Origin: JANQUM01 sp047630355
GTDB lineage: Bacteria; Bacteroidota; Bacteroidia; Cytophagales; Spirosomataceae
DNA: 28,517 nt
NCBI GenBank assembly: GCA_047630355.1
Contig: JBLHXN010000036.1
Location: forward strand, 1-28,517
Direction: 5' to 3'
In this document: piece after piece, positions 1-7,529 of the stretch
Layout of the letters: every line of letters begins with the position of its first letter
Numbering within the stretch: the first letter of the stretch is position 1
Position numbers and translations under genes: made by a program
Notes under the pieces: generated by a model
Told to the model about the DNA's origin: nothing
Seen by the model: only the letters and a program-made list of their open reading frames with translations
Database searches by the model: none

Positions 1-1003
1 CCAACGGAACCCGAACGTAAACACCGTGATAACCCGCTTGCTTTTGAGAAATTACGTTGGTATTAAACCAATCGTCGTAATGCTTTTTATCAGTGTCAGC
101 AATGGTTTGTTCCGAAATTTGCGTTGGCATAACTTCCGCGTCAGTCGCTCCCTCAATAGGATATACTTTATTTTTTAACGTCAGTTTTTCTTCCTCCACC
201 AGTCGCATGGTTTCTTCAAGACCAATCTTGGCAAGCAAGAATTTCATGCGTGCTTTACTGCGTGAATTGCGTTCGCCGTGACGATCAAAAACCCGCAAAA
301 CGGCTTCCATAAACGGCACGATTTCTTCGGTGGGAAGGAATTCGTACGCCACGTCGGCAAGGCGGGGTTGAGCACCCAAGCCACCACCAATTAGTATTTT
401 AAAGCCTCGTTTCCCATCTTTTACTTTCGGGATGAAACCCAAATCATGCATGTAGCTTAATGCCGTATCTTCATCCGTGTTTGAAAACGAAACCTTGAAT
501 TTTCGTCCCATTTCCTGACATATCGGGTTACGCAAGAAGTACTCAAATATTTTGTGAGCGTACGGCGTAATGTCAAACGGCTCGTTGACGTCAACTCCCG
601 CCGAAACCGAAGCCGTTACGTTCCGAACGGTATTTCCGCAGGCTTCACGAAGAGTAACATCGTCCCGCTCAAGTTCCGCCCACAATTCGGGGCTTCGGTC
701 AAGGCTCACGAAGTGAATCTGAATATCCTGACGGGTAGTGAGGTGGAGGTTTCCGGTTGAGTATTCATCCGAAACATCGGAGATTCTTCGCCATTGACGA
801 AAAGTCATTTTACCGTACGGCAATTTGATACGAATCATTTGCACACCGTTTTGGCGTTGACCGTAAACTCCACGAGCCAAACGCAAGCTTCGGAATTTAT
901 CTTCGTCAATTTTCCCTTCGTGGAATAATCTAATTTTACGTTCGAGGTCAATAATGTCATTTTCGACGACCGGATTCTCAATTTCAGTACGGAAACTCTG
1001 CAT
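1..1003 (-). CDS. Nitrite/sulfite reductase (siroheme, ferredoxin-type), N-terminal part, cut by window edge
   Basis: The minus-strand frame opens at the ATG at 1003-1001 (MQSFRTEIENPVVENDII) and stays open for 334 codons to the left edge, so the C-terminal half is missing. Near residue 90 it has TTRQDIQIH, the signature of the ferredoxin-like half-domain of siroheme nitrite and sulfite reductases. ACGNTVRNVTASVSAG follows, a conserved segment of the siroheme-binding half, and a glycine-rich ILIGGGLGAQPRLA lies near residue 230. The family reduces sulfite to sulfide or nitrite to ammonia in the cytoplasm with a 4Fe-4S/siroheme centre. The cluster cysteines lie in the part outside the window. 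Sequence alone does not settle sulfite versus nitrite; assimilatory sulfite reduction is the usual role in this group (inference). Confidence 0.9.
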   Translation of the reverse strand, partial: MQSFRTEIENPVVENDIIDLERKIRLFHEGKIDEDKFRSLRLARGVYGQRQNGVQMIRIKLPYGKMTFRQWRRISDVSDEYSTGNLHLTTRQDIQIHFVSLDRSPELWAELERDDVTLREACGNTVRNVTASVSAGVDVNEPFDITPYAHKIFEYFLRNPICQEMGRKFKVSFSNTDEDTALSYMHDLGFIPKVKDGKRGFKILIGGGLGAQPRLADVAYEFLPTEEIVPFMEAVLRVFDRHGERNSRSKARMKFLLAKIGLEETMRLVEEEKLTLKNKVYPIEGATDAEVMPTQISEQTIADTDKKHYDDWFNTNVISQKQAGYHGVYVRVPL

Positions 1004-1319
1004 TTTATCGTTTAGATTGGAGATGTGAGAAGTGAGATTAGAGATTCATCCCTACTCTTAGTTTATTATAACTCTCTGTTTTTCAATGATTTGAGTAATT
1101 TATTTCAACTTTTACCGAGGCTTTTGGATTGAAATTCTGGACAAATATACTTAATCTACTGATTTAATAGAGTAATGGATTAAAAAATTGCAGAAAAAAG
1201 AAAATTTATGGTTTTCAATCTACTTTTTAGTAAAAGCAGTAAACCAAAAATGGGAAGGCATAATATAGTTTGTGTAGATGTGTATGAGTAAGATTGAATA
1301 ACCTGCACTACGGAAATTC
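1004..1319. other. AT-rich intergenic stretch with a possible promoter for the reductase
   Basis: No gene is supported in these 316 bases. On the minus strand 1149-1142 reads TATATTTG, an exact match to the Bacteroidota -7 element TAnnTTTG, which would leave a leader of about 130 nt before the reductase ATG. I see no good TTG element 19-21 bases upstream, so the promoter is only a candidate. No terminator hairpin is obvious after the neighbouring orphan gene. Confidence 0.35.
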
Positions 1320-1814
1320 CTACTTAATTGGATCAAGTTCTTTCCATCTCCGGGTAGAATCTTCTTTCCAACCATTTGGACGATAAATCTGATTGATGTT
1401 AAAATGAATTAAGTAAGAAGGTAAGGTCTTTTCATTATCTTTATAATGAGGGTTTTTCTTTGTAATATATACTACAAGTCTATCTCTGAATGGGGTAGAA
1501 TCAGTTACTACATCAAAAGGGTCTATCCCTCCGTTAAAGAAGCCCGATATGCACCAACGATTAAATGTCGAATCTTCGCAATAGAAATATTGGACATAAA
1601 AGTTCAATTCTTCATTTACACTAAATCCATTGTCAAGATAATTATGATCTTCAACGACTTTCAATAATGCCTCTTTGTCTCGTGGAAGGTTAACTAAAAA
1701 ATATGACTCAGATAATGATTTCTTTTCGGGATTGTAGTCATACCCAATAAATATGGCTTTAGTAAGTTCTAATTTACGAACTAAGTGAAATATTATAATA
1801 AGTAAAAATAACAT
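1320..1814 (-). CDS. Hypothetical protein with N-terminal hydrophobic segment
   Basis: I do not recognise this protein. From the ATG at 1814 it encodes about 164 residues starting MLFLLIIIFHLVRKLEL, a short hydrophobic stretch that could be a membrane anchor or an uncleaved signal. The remainder is soluble, rich in aromatic and acidic residues, with two cysteines near the middle (YFYCEDSTFNRWCISGFF). The frame also extends upstream to a TTG at 1853 (13 more residues); I prefer the ATG because it places the hydrophobic segment at the very N-terminus. The gene stands alone in AT-rich DNA, has no visible operon partner, and may be an orphan or acquired gene. Confidence 0.6.
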   Translation of the reverse strand: MLFLLIIIFHLVRKLELTKAIFIGYDYNPEKKSLSESYFLVNLPRDKEALLKVVEDHNYLDNGFSVNEELNFYVQYFYCEDSTFNRWCISGFFNGGIDPFDVVTDSTPFRDRLVVYITKKNPHYKDNEKTLPSYLIHFNINQIYRPNGWKEDSTRRWKELDPIK

Positions 1815-2176
1815 TTTCACTACTATGTAATCTTTTGAGAAAGCTTTACCCAAACTATCAGCTATTATTTTTTTAAGTTCATTTCAGCTTCCGTTATGAA
1901 TGGCTCTTCCAGTCCTACACATTCTCGAATAAAATTACTTGTGATAAAAATAATACAAGTGCTCCATTAAATTCAAAAAAAAAGTCACTTTAAAATGAGT
2001 AAAATTTGAGATGACTTGCGTGTTGCAACATGTGTCGAGTCAAAAGACCACGACAACTGTTCATTTTCAAAAAATACCTCGCCTTATAATTTTGGAATAA
2101 AACATTCGAAGCAACTTTTCGTTAATGTTTTACGTAAATTAGATACTGAATCACTTTTGAAATCAAAATATAACCA
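1815..2176. other. AT-rich intergenic region with candidate promoter for the S41 protease gene
   Basis: No gene is seen here. On the plus strand 2087-2094 reads TAATTTTG, an exact TAnnTTTG -7 match, with TTTT at 2064-2067 separated by 19 bases; the upstream element is imperfect. Transcription would start near 2100, giving a leader of roughly 75 nt. The rest is AT-rich, with A/T runs around 1975-1985 and no convincing hairpin. Confidence 0.35.
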
Positions 2177-3583
2177 ATGAAAATAGCGAATCTTAGAAGT
2201 AACCTTTTCCTACTCCTGCTGCTTGTTTTTGTAGCGGGTTGTAAAGAAGATGAAATAACCCCGGACGTAGTTGACAGCAACAATCCAAACGCCGAAGTAA
2301 ACAACTGGGTTTACGATGAAATGACTAACTGGTATTTGTGGGCTGACAAGCTTGCCGTGAAAGCAACAACTGCCAACGAACTAGCTCCTAATGAGTATTT
2401 TTCGTCGTTGCTTTACTTACCCGGCGATACAGATCGTTTTTCCTGGATTCAGGAAAGTGCTGAAGAGTTACGTAATTCACTTAACGGAAAAAATACTTCA
2501 TTAGGAATACGTACCTCACCGTTTTACACCGACGATGCTAAGAAAAACGTTGCTTTCTCAATCGCGTACGTATTGAAAGGAAGTCCAGCGGAAAGAGCGG
2601 GGCTAAAACGTGGTGATTTCATCACGAAAGTAGGCGGAAACGACATTACACTTGACACTTATTCCTCCGCACTTTCTCCCGAAAACCTGTCACTTACATT
2701 AGGAGATTACGTCAACGGAAATATCGTTTCAAATACTACGGTAATTAACGTAACTAAAGAAGAAGTACAGACGAACCCGATACAGCATCATTCAGTTATC
2801 ACTGAGGGAAATAAAAAAATCGGGTACTTGGTTTACACGCAATACCTTTCTCAGTACGATGATGAAATGAGAAAAGTTTTCGGTGAATTTAAAGCCGCTG
2901 GCGTAACAGAGTTGGTACTTGACTTGAGGTATAACGGCGGTGGTTACATTTCATCTGCCACAACGCTATCTTCCTTAATTGGTCGTGGGGTTTCTTCCAG
3001 TCAGGTTTGTTACCGTGACGAGTGGAACGCCAATATTACGAAGCAATTTCAAGACCGCTTCGGCGAAGATTATTTCACAAAATCCTTCAGAGACGAAGCA
3101 AATAATATTGGAGCATCTTTGAGCCGCGTGTTTGTTTTAACGTCAAGAGGCACAGCTTCAGCAAGCGAGTTGACCATGAATAATCTATTACCTTACATGG
3201 AAGTGATTCAGATTGGAGATAATACGTACGGTAAAAACGTGGGTTCTATTACGATTGACGACGACAAAAATCGTTGGAAATGGGGAATGCAGCCAATTGT
3301 TTTACGTACCGTTAATAAGAACGGGAATTCAGATTACGGTTCTAAAGAAGGTTTTGCTCCTAAAGTGCGGGTTTCTGACAACCGTCTTCCTTTTCAGGCT
3401 TTCGGAGATAAGAGAGAAACCCTTCTGAGTGCGGCAATTGAATACATTAACGGTGGTCCGACACTTGCCACTGCGGCAAACGCCCGCATTAGACCCTCAG
3501 AAAGAGTGTCGCCGCTTTCTGTAACGGATAATCCGAGAGAGAACCGCTTCGAAATGTACGCCGAGCCGCTTCCAAAGAAATGA
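2177..3583 (+). CDS. S41 family (C-terminal processing) peptidase, lipoprotein
   Basis: This 468-residue protein starts with a lipoprotein signal (FLLLLLVFVAGC, lipid-modified Cys22). A PDZ domain spans about residues 110-190 (GSPAERAGLKRGDFITKVGG). The tail-specific protease core follows: LVLDLRYNGGG at 247-256, then GTASASE with the expected nucleophile Ser328 and a general-base Lys353 in NTYGKNVG. The 25-residue Ser-Lys spacing is the same as the classic dyad of E. coli Prc. S41 proteases cleave substrates near their C-termini; this one should act in the periplasm, anchored to a membrane by its lipid. The C-terminal 70 residues look disordered and proline/arginine-rich. It is transcribed alone and ends at a strong hairpin shared with the convergent DUF1080 gene. 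The natural substrate is unknown. Confidence 0.93.
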   Translation: MKIANLRSNLFLLLLLVFVAGCKEDEITPDVVDSNNPNAEVNNWVYDEMTNWYLWADKLAVKATTANELAPNEYFSSLLYLPGDTDRFSWIQESAEELRNSLNGKNTSLGIRTSPFYTDDAKKNVAFSIAYVLKGSPAERAGLKRGDFITKVGGNDITLDTYSSALSPENLSLTLGDYVNGNIVSNTTVINVTKEEVQTNPIQHHSVITEGNKKIGYLVYTQYLSQYDDEMRKVFGEFKAAGVTELVLDLRYNGGGYISSATTLSSLIGRGVSSSQVCYRDEWNANITKQFQDRFGEDYFTKSFRDEANNIGASLSRVFVLTSRGTASASELTMNNLLPYMEVIQIGDNTYGKNVGSITIDDDKNRWKWGMQPIVLRTVNKNGNSDYGSKEGFAPKVRVSDNRLPFQAFGDKRETLLSAAIEYINGGPTLATAANARIRPSERVSPLSVTDNPRENRFEMYAEPLPKK

Positions 3584-3601
3584 ATTACAGTTATTATTTA
3601 C

Positions 3602-3633
3602 AAAAAGACCCGTGATTTCTCACGGGTCTTTTT
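3602..3633. terminator. Bidirectional intrinsic terminator
   Basis: A perfect 10-bp stem AGACCCGTGA / TCACGGGTCT (3606-3615 with 3620-3629) closes a TTTC loop. It is flanked by A-run and T-run, so it works on both strands. It sits between the convergent S41 protease and DUF1080 genes. Confidence 0.93.
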
Positions 3634-3649
3634 GGGTTATACAGTCTTC

Positions 3650-4519
3650 TCAAAATTTACACGTTGAGGGCTCACTATTTACGTAGTAGCTTTTAAAATT
3701 CTTCGCATCAGGGTTCATGCAGCCTTTCAAATTTAGTAATTCTACTTTTCTAAATTCTACGGGATGACTTTCACTTTGCAGCGAGATGGTTCCTTGTGAG
3801 AGCATTTGTCCGTCGGGTTTGTCTTTTGGGTCAAAACCACTTACCACGCCACCACCAATACTTGGTTTAGTGTATTCCATAGCTATCTTGCCGTTTAACC
3901 AATGTCTGATTAGTGAATCTCCGAACACTTCTACTTCGGCACGTACCCATTCGCCCGCCGGAGCGGCTTGGGCGGTTGAATTAATGCAGTGACGTGTGTC
4001 AAATTTACCTTCATACCACACGTTTGTACCGGGCGTGCAGAGGTTGCAGTCCGTGCGTGGTTTACCATCGTCAAAACCACCGAGGAGTTGTACTTCAATC
4101 GAAATCGGGAAATCCTGATTCAATCCCATACTTTGGGCGGATTGTCCGTGTATCATAATTCCGCTGTTTCGGAACGCCCAACCTTCGCCCTTCGGGGCTT
4201 GTTCGCCCACAAAACGGTACTCGGTTGCTATTTTGTAATAACTGAATTTGTCTTTGTAAAATAAATGCCCGTATTGCATTTTGAAATCGTCGTACTCGTC
4301 ATAATTAACCGCGATACTTCCGTCTTTTACCTGAAAAGTGTTGTTGTAATTATCATTCAGTTCGTGTCCCCGGATTTTTATATCCCAACCGCTCAACGAT
4401 TTTCCATCGAATAGTTGTTGCCATTCTTCCACATGTGCATTAGCCGAAGTACTTTTCTGCGTGACGCACGCGAAGGTTATCAACATGATTAGACTACAAA
4501 GCAAGTTTTTTAGATTCAT
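3650..4519 (-). CDS. DUF1080 (3-keto-disaccharide hydrolase family) lipoprotein with Cys-bounded tail
   Basis: This 289-residue protein has a lipoprotein signal ending in LITFAC (Cys18). A concanavalin-like DUF1080 domain then runs from LFDGKSLSGWDI near residue 36 to the EFRKVELLNL strand near 260. Other family marks are GWAFRNSGIMIHG and ISIEVQLLGG. DUF1080 members are known to hydrolyse or cleave 3-keto-glycosides, and this one should do so in the periplasm or at the surface. After the domain comes a short tail, GCMNPDAKNF ... STC, resembling the GCxDPxAxNY...DGSC modules found in secreted Bacteroidota proteins. The gene is monocistronic. A TAACTTTG -7 element lies 27 bases before the ATG, and the gene ends at the bidirectional terminator. 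The substrate is not predictable. Confidence 0.9.
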   Translation of the reverse strand: MNLKNLLCSLIMLITFACVTQKSTSANAHVEEWQQLFDGKSLSGWDIKIRGHELNDNYNNTFQVKDGSIAVNYDEYDDFKMQYGHLFYKDKFSYYKIATEYRFVGEQAPKGEGWAFRNSGIMIHGQSAQSMGLNQDFPISIEVQLLGGFDDGKPRTDCNLCTPGTNVWYEGKFDTRHCINSTAQAAPAGEWVRAEVEVFGDSLIRHWLNGKIAMEYTKPSIGGGVVSGFDPKDKPDGQMLSQGTISLQSESHPVEFRKVELLNLKGCMNPDAKNFKSYYVNSEPSTCKF

Positions 4520-4545
4520 GATAGTTTTGGGTTAGTTGATTTTAG

Positions 4546-4553
4546 CAAAGTTA
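4546..4553 (-). promoter_or_regulatory. Candidate -7 promoter element for the DUF1080 gene
   Basis: The minus strand reads TAACTTTG, an exact TAnnTTTG match, 27 bases before the start codon. The nearest upstream TTG is 23 bases away, longer than the usual 19-21, so the -33 element is uncertain. Confidence 0.4.
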
Positions 4554-4606
4554 GAGTTTTACGTCGCAAACCCACTCAATCACGCAGAGGAGTAAAATAT
4601 AAAAAA

Positions 4607-4640
4607 ACACCCTCTTTCGAGGTATCCTGAAAGAGGGTGT
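4607..4640 (-). terminator. Intrinsic terminator after the 44-residue small gene
   Basis: An 11-bp perfect stem ACACCCTCTTT / AAAGAGGGTGT (4607-4617 with 4630-4640) encloses a 12-base loop. On the minus strand it is followed by a run of seven T. It lies 27 bases after the stop of the small minus-strand gene at 4668-4802 and 87 bases upstream of the DUF1080 start. The small gene is the only nearby unit it could terminate on this strand. Confidence 0.85.
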
Positions 4641-4667
4641 CATTTATTTAATAGTCAGGTGTAAGCG

Positions 4668-4802
4668 TTAACTTCTCTCCCGAACAAGCTTTTTCGGGGA
4701 AATACTGTAAACGTTGGATACGATTTCCTTAAAACCTATTGACCTCAGAGCATCTTTCAAAGTCGGAATTGCCCTCGATGATGAAGTTGATTTGTTTTTC
4801 AT
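4668..4802 (-). CDS. Small basic protein, 44 residues, unknown function
   Basis: The minus-strand ATG at 4802 opens a 44-codon frame ending in TAA at 4670-4668. It begins MKNKSTSSSRAIPTLKDALR and ends with a lysine/arginine-rich stretch (SPKKLVRERS). There is no signal peptide or membrane helix. The composition (Ser-rich start, short amphipathic helix, basic end) would fit a small nucleic-acid or ribosome-associated protein, but this is only inference. The main support for a real gene is that a strong intrinsic terminator follows 27 bases after the stop and no other gene could use it. Upstream on the same strand TTGCAT and TATAAAAT are visible but do not form a clean Bacteroidota promoter. 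Confidence 0.5.
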   Translation of the reverse strand: MKNKSTSSSRAIPTLKDALRSIGFKEIVSNVYSISPKKLVRERS

Positions 4803-4990
4803 AATAAAAGAATTTTATAGTTTTGTTGACTGTCATGCAAGTTTAATAAATATTGAAGCAAATAGTAAATCTGTGTACGTAAATTTATTTAACGGTTTGA
4901 AAAACATAATTTTCTTTCAAAAGTTCTAACAGCATACCGTTTGGTAATTCATTAGCTTAACTTTACGGTTCTTATCTAAACTCATTTACA

Positions 4991-5788
4991 ATGAAGATTA
5001 AAAAAAGCATCCCCTTATTATTAATAGTATTCCTTACATCTATACATGTTGACTTATTGGCTTCTGACAAAGGTACGTACGTAAGTACAGAAAATACAGA
5101 GACATCAGAAAATGTAAATAAAACAGACGAAAACGATCCGAGGGCAGTCGCAATTGCAAACAAAGTTATGGATGCGATGGGCGGAACAAAAGCGTGGAAC
5201 AACGCCCGTCACCTTCATTGGAATTTTTTCGGGGCAAGAACATTAGTTTGGGATAAATGGACGGGCGACGTACGAATTGACGTACCTGCCGAAAAAGCAA
5301 CTTACCTCCTCAATATCAATACCATGCAAGGCAAAGCGATGGTAAAGGGAACTAAAATCACAGATGCTGCCGAATTAGAGAAAGCTCTTGAGAAGGCAAA
5401 AAGCATTTGGATTAATGATTCGTATTGGCTGGTAATGCCCTTCAAACTTCAAGACCCCGGCGTGACCCTTACTTACGAAGGAGAAAAAGCCACCGAAACC
5501 GGAGCAATGAGCGACGTACTTGGTCTCACTTTTGAAAACGTAGGTTTGACCCCGCAGAACAAGTATTCAGTTTACGTTGATAAAGAAAGTCATTTGGTAA
5601 ACCAATGGGCATTCTACAGAGATACCACCGACGAAAAGCCGGGGTTCGTACTACCGTGGGGAGAATACAAATCGTATGATAAATTAATGCTCTCCGGCGA
5701 TCGCGGCGAGCGAGATTTGACCGATATAAAGGTCTTTAGGAAACTACCGAAAAGTGTTTACGAATCGTTCGAAAAACCGACTTTGTAA
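4991..5788 (+). CDS. Exported protein of unknown function, possibly LolA-like fold
   Basis: This 265-residue protein has a signal peptide (MKIKKSIPLLLIVFLTSIHV, likely cleaved after LLAS near residue 25) and then a polar Thr/Glu-rich linker. The mature domain starts with VAIANKVMDAMGGTKAWNNA near residue 55 and continues HWNFFGARTLVWDKWTGDVR. Repeated beta-strand-like segments follow (YLLNINTMQGKAMVKG, VTLTYEGEKAT, KYSVYVDKESHLVNQWAFY). The opening helix followed by an antiparallel sheet recalls LolA/outer-membrane-lipoprotein-sorting-like folds, but I cannot name a family with certainty. It lies 38 bases upstream of hemH on the same strand, so co-transcription is likely. A link to haem biosynthesis is not shown by its sequence. 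Confidence 0.8.
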   Translation: MKIKKSIPLLLIVFLTSIHVDLLASDKGTYVSTENTETSENVNKTDENDPRAVAIANKVMDAMGGTKAWNNARHLHWNFFGARTLVWDKWTGDVRIDVPAEKATYLLNINTMQGKAMVKGTKITDAAELEKALEKAKSIWINDSYWLVMPFKLQDPGVTLTYEGEKATETGAMSDVLGLTFENVGLTPQNKYSVYVDKESHLVNQWAFYRDTTDEKPGFVLPWGEYKSYDKLMLSGDRGERDLTDIKVFRKLPKSVYESFEKPTL

Positions 5789-5826
5789 ACCGTTTACTGA
5801 TAATATTAAAAGCAATAAACAATTAA

Positions 5827-6882
5827 ATGACAGATTTCAAAACAGGAGTACTAATTGTAAATTTAGGTACGCCAGATAGCCCAAGTACGTCAGACGTAAG
5901 AAAATACCTTCGCGAATTTTTGATGGACGGGCGGGTGATAGACTTTCCCGCTGTGCCGCGTTGGATACTCGTAAACCTCATCATTGCTCCGTTCAGATCG
6001 CCAAGTTCTGCCAAGATTTATAAAGAATTATGGTTACCGGAAGGTTCGCCGTTAAAGATTTACGGTGAGGCAAACGAACGTCAGTTGCAAGAAGTTTTAG
6101 GCGATGATTTCATTGTCAAAATGGCAATGCGGTACCAAAGTCCCGCCATTGAAACATCATTGACAGCGTTGCGAGATGCAGGAGTGAAGAAGATAATTGT
6201 CGTGCCGTTTTTTCCACAATATGCTTCTGCTTCAACCGGATCGGTTTATGAAGAAGTAATGCGGTTAGTAACCAAGTGGCAGGTTATTCCAGAAATCAGT
6301 TTTGTGAATAACTTTTACGATCGTCCGCGTTTTATTCAGGGATTCGTGGATAATGCGAAGGAACAAATGAAAGCCTTTGATTACGACCACTTCATTTTCA
6401 GCTACCACGGTATTCCGCAACGTCATATCCGTAAAGGTGATTACACGAAAAGTACCTGTAAATTCGGCAGTTGTTGCGACCAAATTACACCAAAGAATCA
6501 ATTGTGCTATCGTGCTCAATGTTTTGCCACAACCCGTTTGCTGGTCGAAAAGCTTGGGTTAAAGGAAGGAACTTACACGACTTCTTTCCAATCCCGTTTG
6601 GGACGCGACCCGTGGGTACAACCTTACACAGATGTTGTAATTAAGGAACTGCCAAAAAAAGGCATAAAGAGCGTCTTGGCATTCTCTCCCGCTTTCGTGG
6701 CGGACTGTCTCGAAACAACCATCGAAGTAGGTGACGAATACAAAGAATTATTTGAAGAACACGGCGGCGAACATTGGGAACTTGTTAGCAGCCTTAATGA
6801 TTCGGAGAACTGGATAGCTCTTTTAGAAGAATTGGTTTTGGAAAAGTCTGGAAAGACAAAACAACTAGAAGAGGTAGTTTAA
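5827..6882 (+). CDS. hemH: Ferrochelatase
   Basis: This enzyme inserts Fe(2+) into protoporphyrin IX, the last step of protohaem synthesis. The 351-residue protein begins TGVLIVNLGTPDSPS, the usual ferrochelatase start. It has the catalytic histidine in FSYHGIPQRH (His194) and the acidic site in VADCLETTIEVGDEYKELF (Glu306). GRDPWVQPYTD and LAFSPAFVADC are also family motifs. A cysteine group in the middle (Cys211, Cys216, Cys217, Cys227, Cys232) could hold an iron-sulfur cluster, as in some other ferrochelatases, but the arrangement differs from the animal C-terminal cluster; this is inference. The gene follows the exported protein gene by 38 bases and ends at an intrinsic terminator 17 bases after the stop. 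Confidence 0.97.
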   Translation: MTDFKTGVLIVNLGTPDSPSTSDVRKYLREFLMDGRVIDFPAVPRWILVNLIIAPFRSPSSAKIYKELWLPEGSPLKIYGEANERQLQEVLGDDFIVKMAMRYQSPAIETSLTALRDAGVKKIIVVPFFPQYASASTGSVYEEVMRLVTKWQVIPEISFVNNFYDRPRFIQGFVDNAKEQMKAFDYDHFIFSYHGIPQRHIRKGDYTKSTCKFGSCCDQITPKNQLCYRAQCFATTRLLVEKLGLKEGTYTTSFQSRLGRDPWVQPYTDVVIKELPKKGIKSVLAFSPAFVADCLETTIEVGDEYKELFEEHGGEHWELVSSLNDSENWIALLEELVLEKSGKTKQLEEVV

Positions 6883-6898
6883 AATAAGTATATATTAA

Positions 6899-6932
6899 GG
6901 TTACGATCTCAGTGAGTTCGTAACCTTTTTTT
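6899..6932 (+). terminator. Intrinsic terminator of the hemH operon
   Basis: An 8-bp stem GGTTACGA / TCGTAACC (6899-6906 with 6918-6925), an 11-base loop and a run of seven T follow hemH directly. Confidence 0.9.
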
Positions 6933-6974
6933 AAATATTTACTTCAACTAACTGATTTCACAACTTGAATTTAT

Positions 6975-7508
6975 TTACTGCCGATATTTAATCTCCAAAC
7001 CGTTATCATGTTCTTTCTTGACTTGTGAAAGTTTCACATAACCGCTTGGTTTTATCAACCAAGTGAGTGTGTCCGTTGGCGATTTTTCAAAGAGGGAATT
7101 GTAGTGGTTTTTAGCGGTGGCAAACAATGCATCTGCTGATTGGAGAGTATTAAGGTAAATATCAATATCCACACCAATTAGTTTATTTTGACTATCCCGG
7201 AGGTAGAGTATATCCGCTGATTCGAGGGTACTGCGTTCGTACATAAAACCAACGTGGCTGGGGCGGTCTTCAAACAGTTCCAGACTCTCATTACTCAGAA
7301 CAGAATCAATTGGTGTGCCGAACTTGTGACCTCGTACAGCCACCTCATTCCCAATCACTTCCGTCAGGAATTTCTGACTTTCCATATCACCCAATACGGT
7401 GACTTCCGCAATTTTCTCACCTTCTCCCGTAGTCAGGTCTTCTTGTTGGTGTTGACCACAACCTGATAGAATTACTATAAGAATCACGAGGCTTACTAAA
7501 CGTTCCAT
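6975..7508 (-). CDS. Hypothetical lipoprotein
   Basis: This 177-residue protein starts with a lipoprotein signal (LVSLVILIVILSGC, Cys17). A glutamate-rich linker follows and then a folded domain. I do not recognise the family. Visible segments include FLTEVIGNEVAVRGHKFGT, a helix around NTLQSADALFATAKNHYNSL, and a C-terminal strand-rich end (YVKLSQVKKEHDNGLEIKYR). It starts 21 bases after the stop of the Omp85-type outer-membrane protein gene and is very likely in the same operon. A periplasmic lipoprotein accessory to that barrel is a reasonable guess, but the sequence does not show it. Confidence 0.75.
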   Translation of the reverse strand: MERLVSLVILIVILSGCGQHQQEDLTTGEGEKIAEVTVLGDMESQKFLTEVIGNEVAVRGHKFGTPIDSVLSNESLELFEDRPSHVGFMYERSTLESADILYLRDSQNKLIGVDIDIYLNTLQSADALFATAKNHYNSLFEKSPTDTLTWLIKPSGYVKLSQVKKEHDNGLEIKYRQ

Positions 7509-7529
7509 TCGATCATGTTTTGAAATAAT

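Noticed and set aside
554..760. Plus-strand 68-codon frame
   Set aside because: It lies wholly inside the nitrite/sulfite reductase gene on the other strand, whose motifs are clear.
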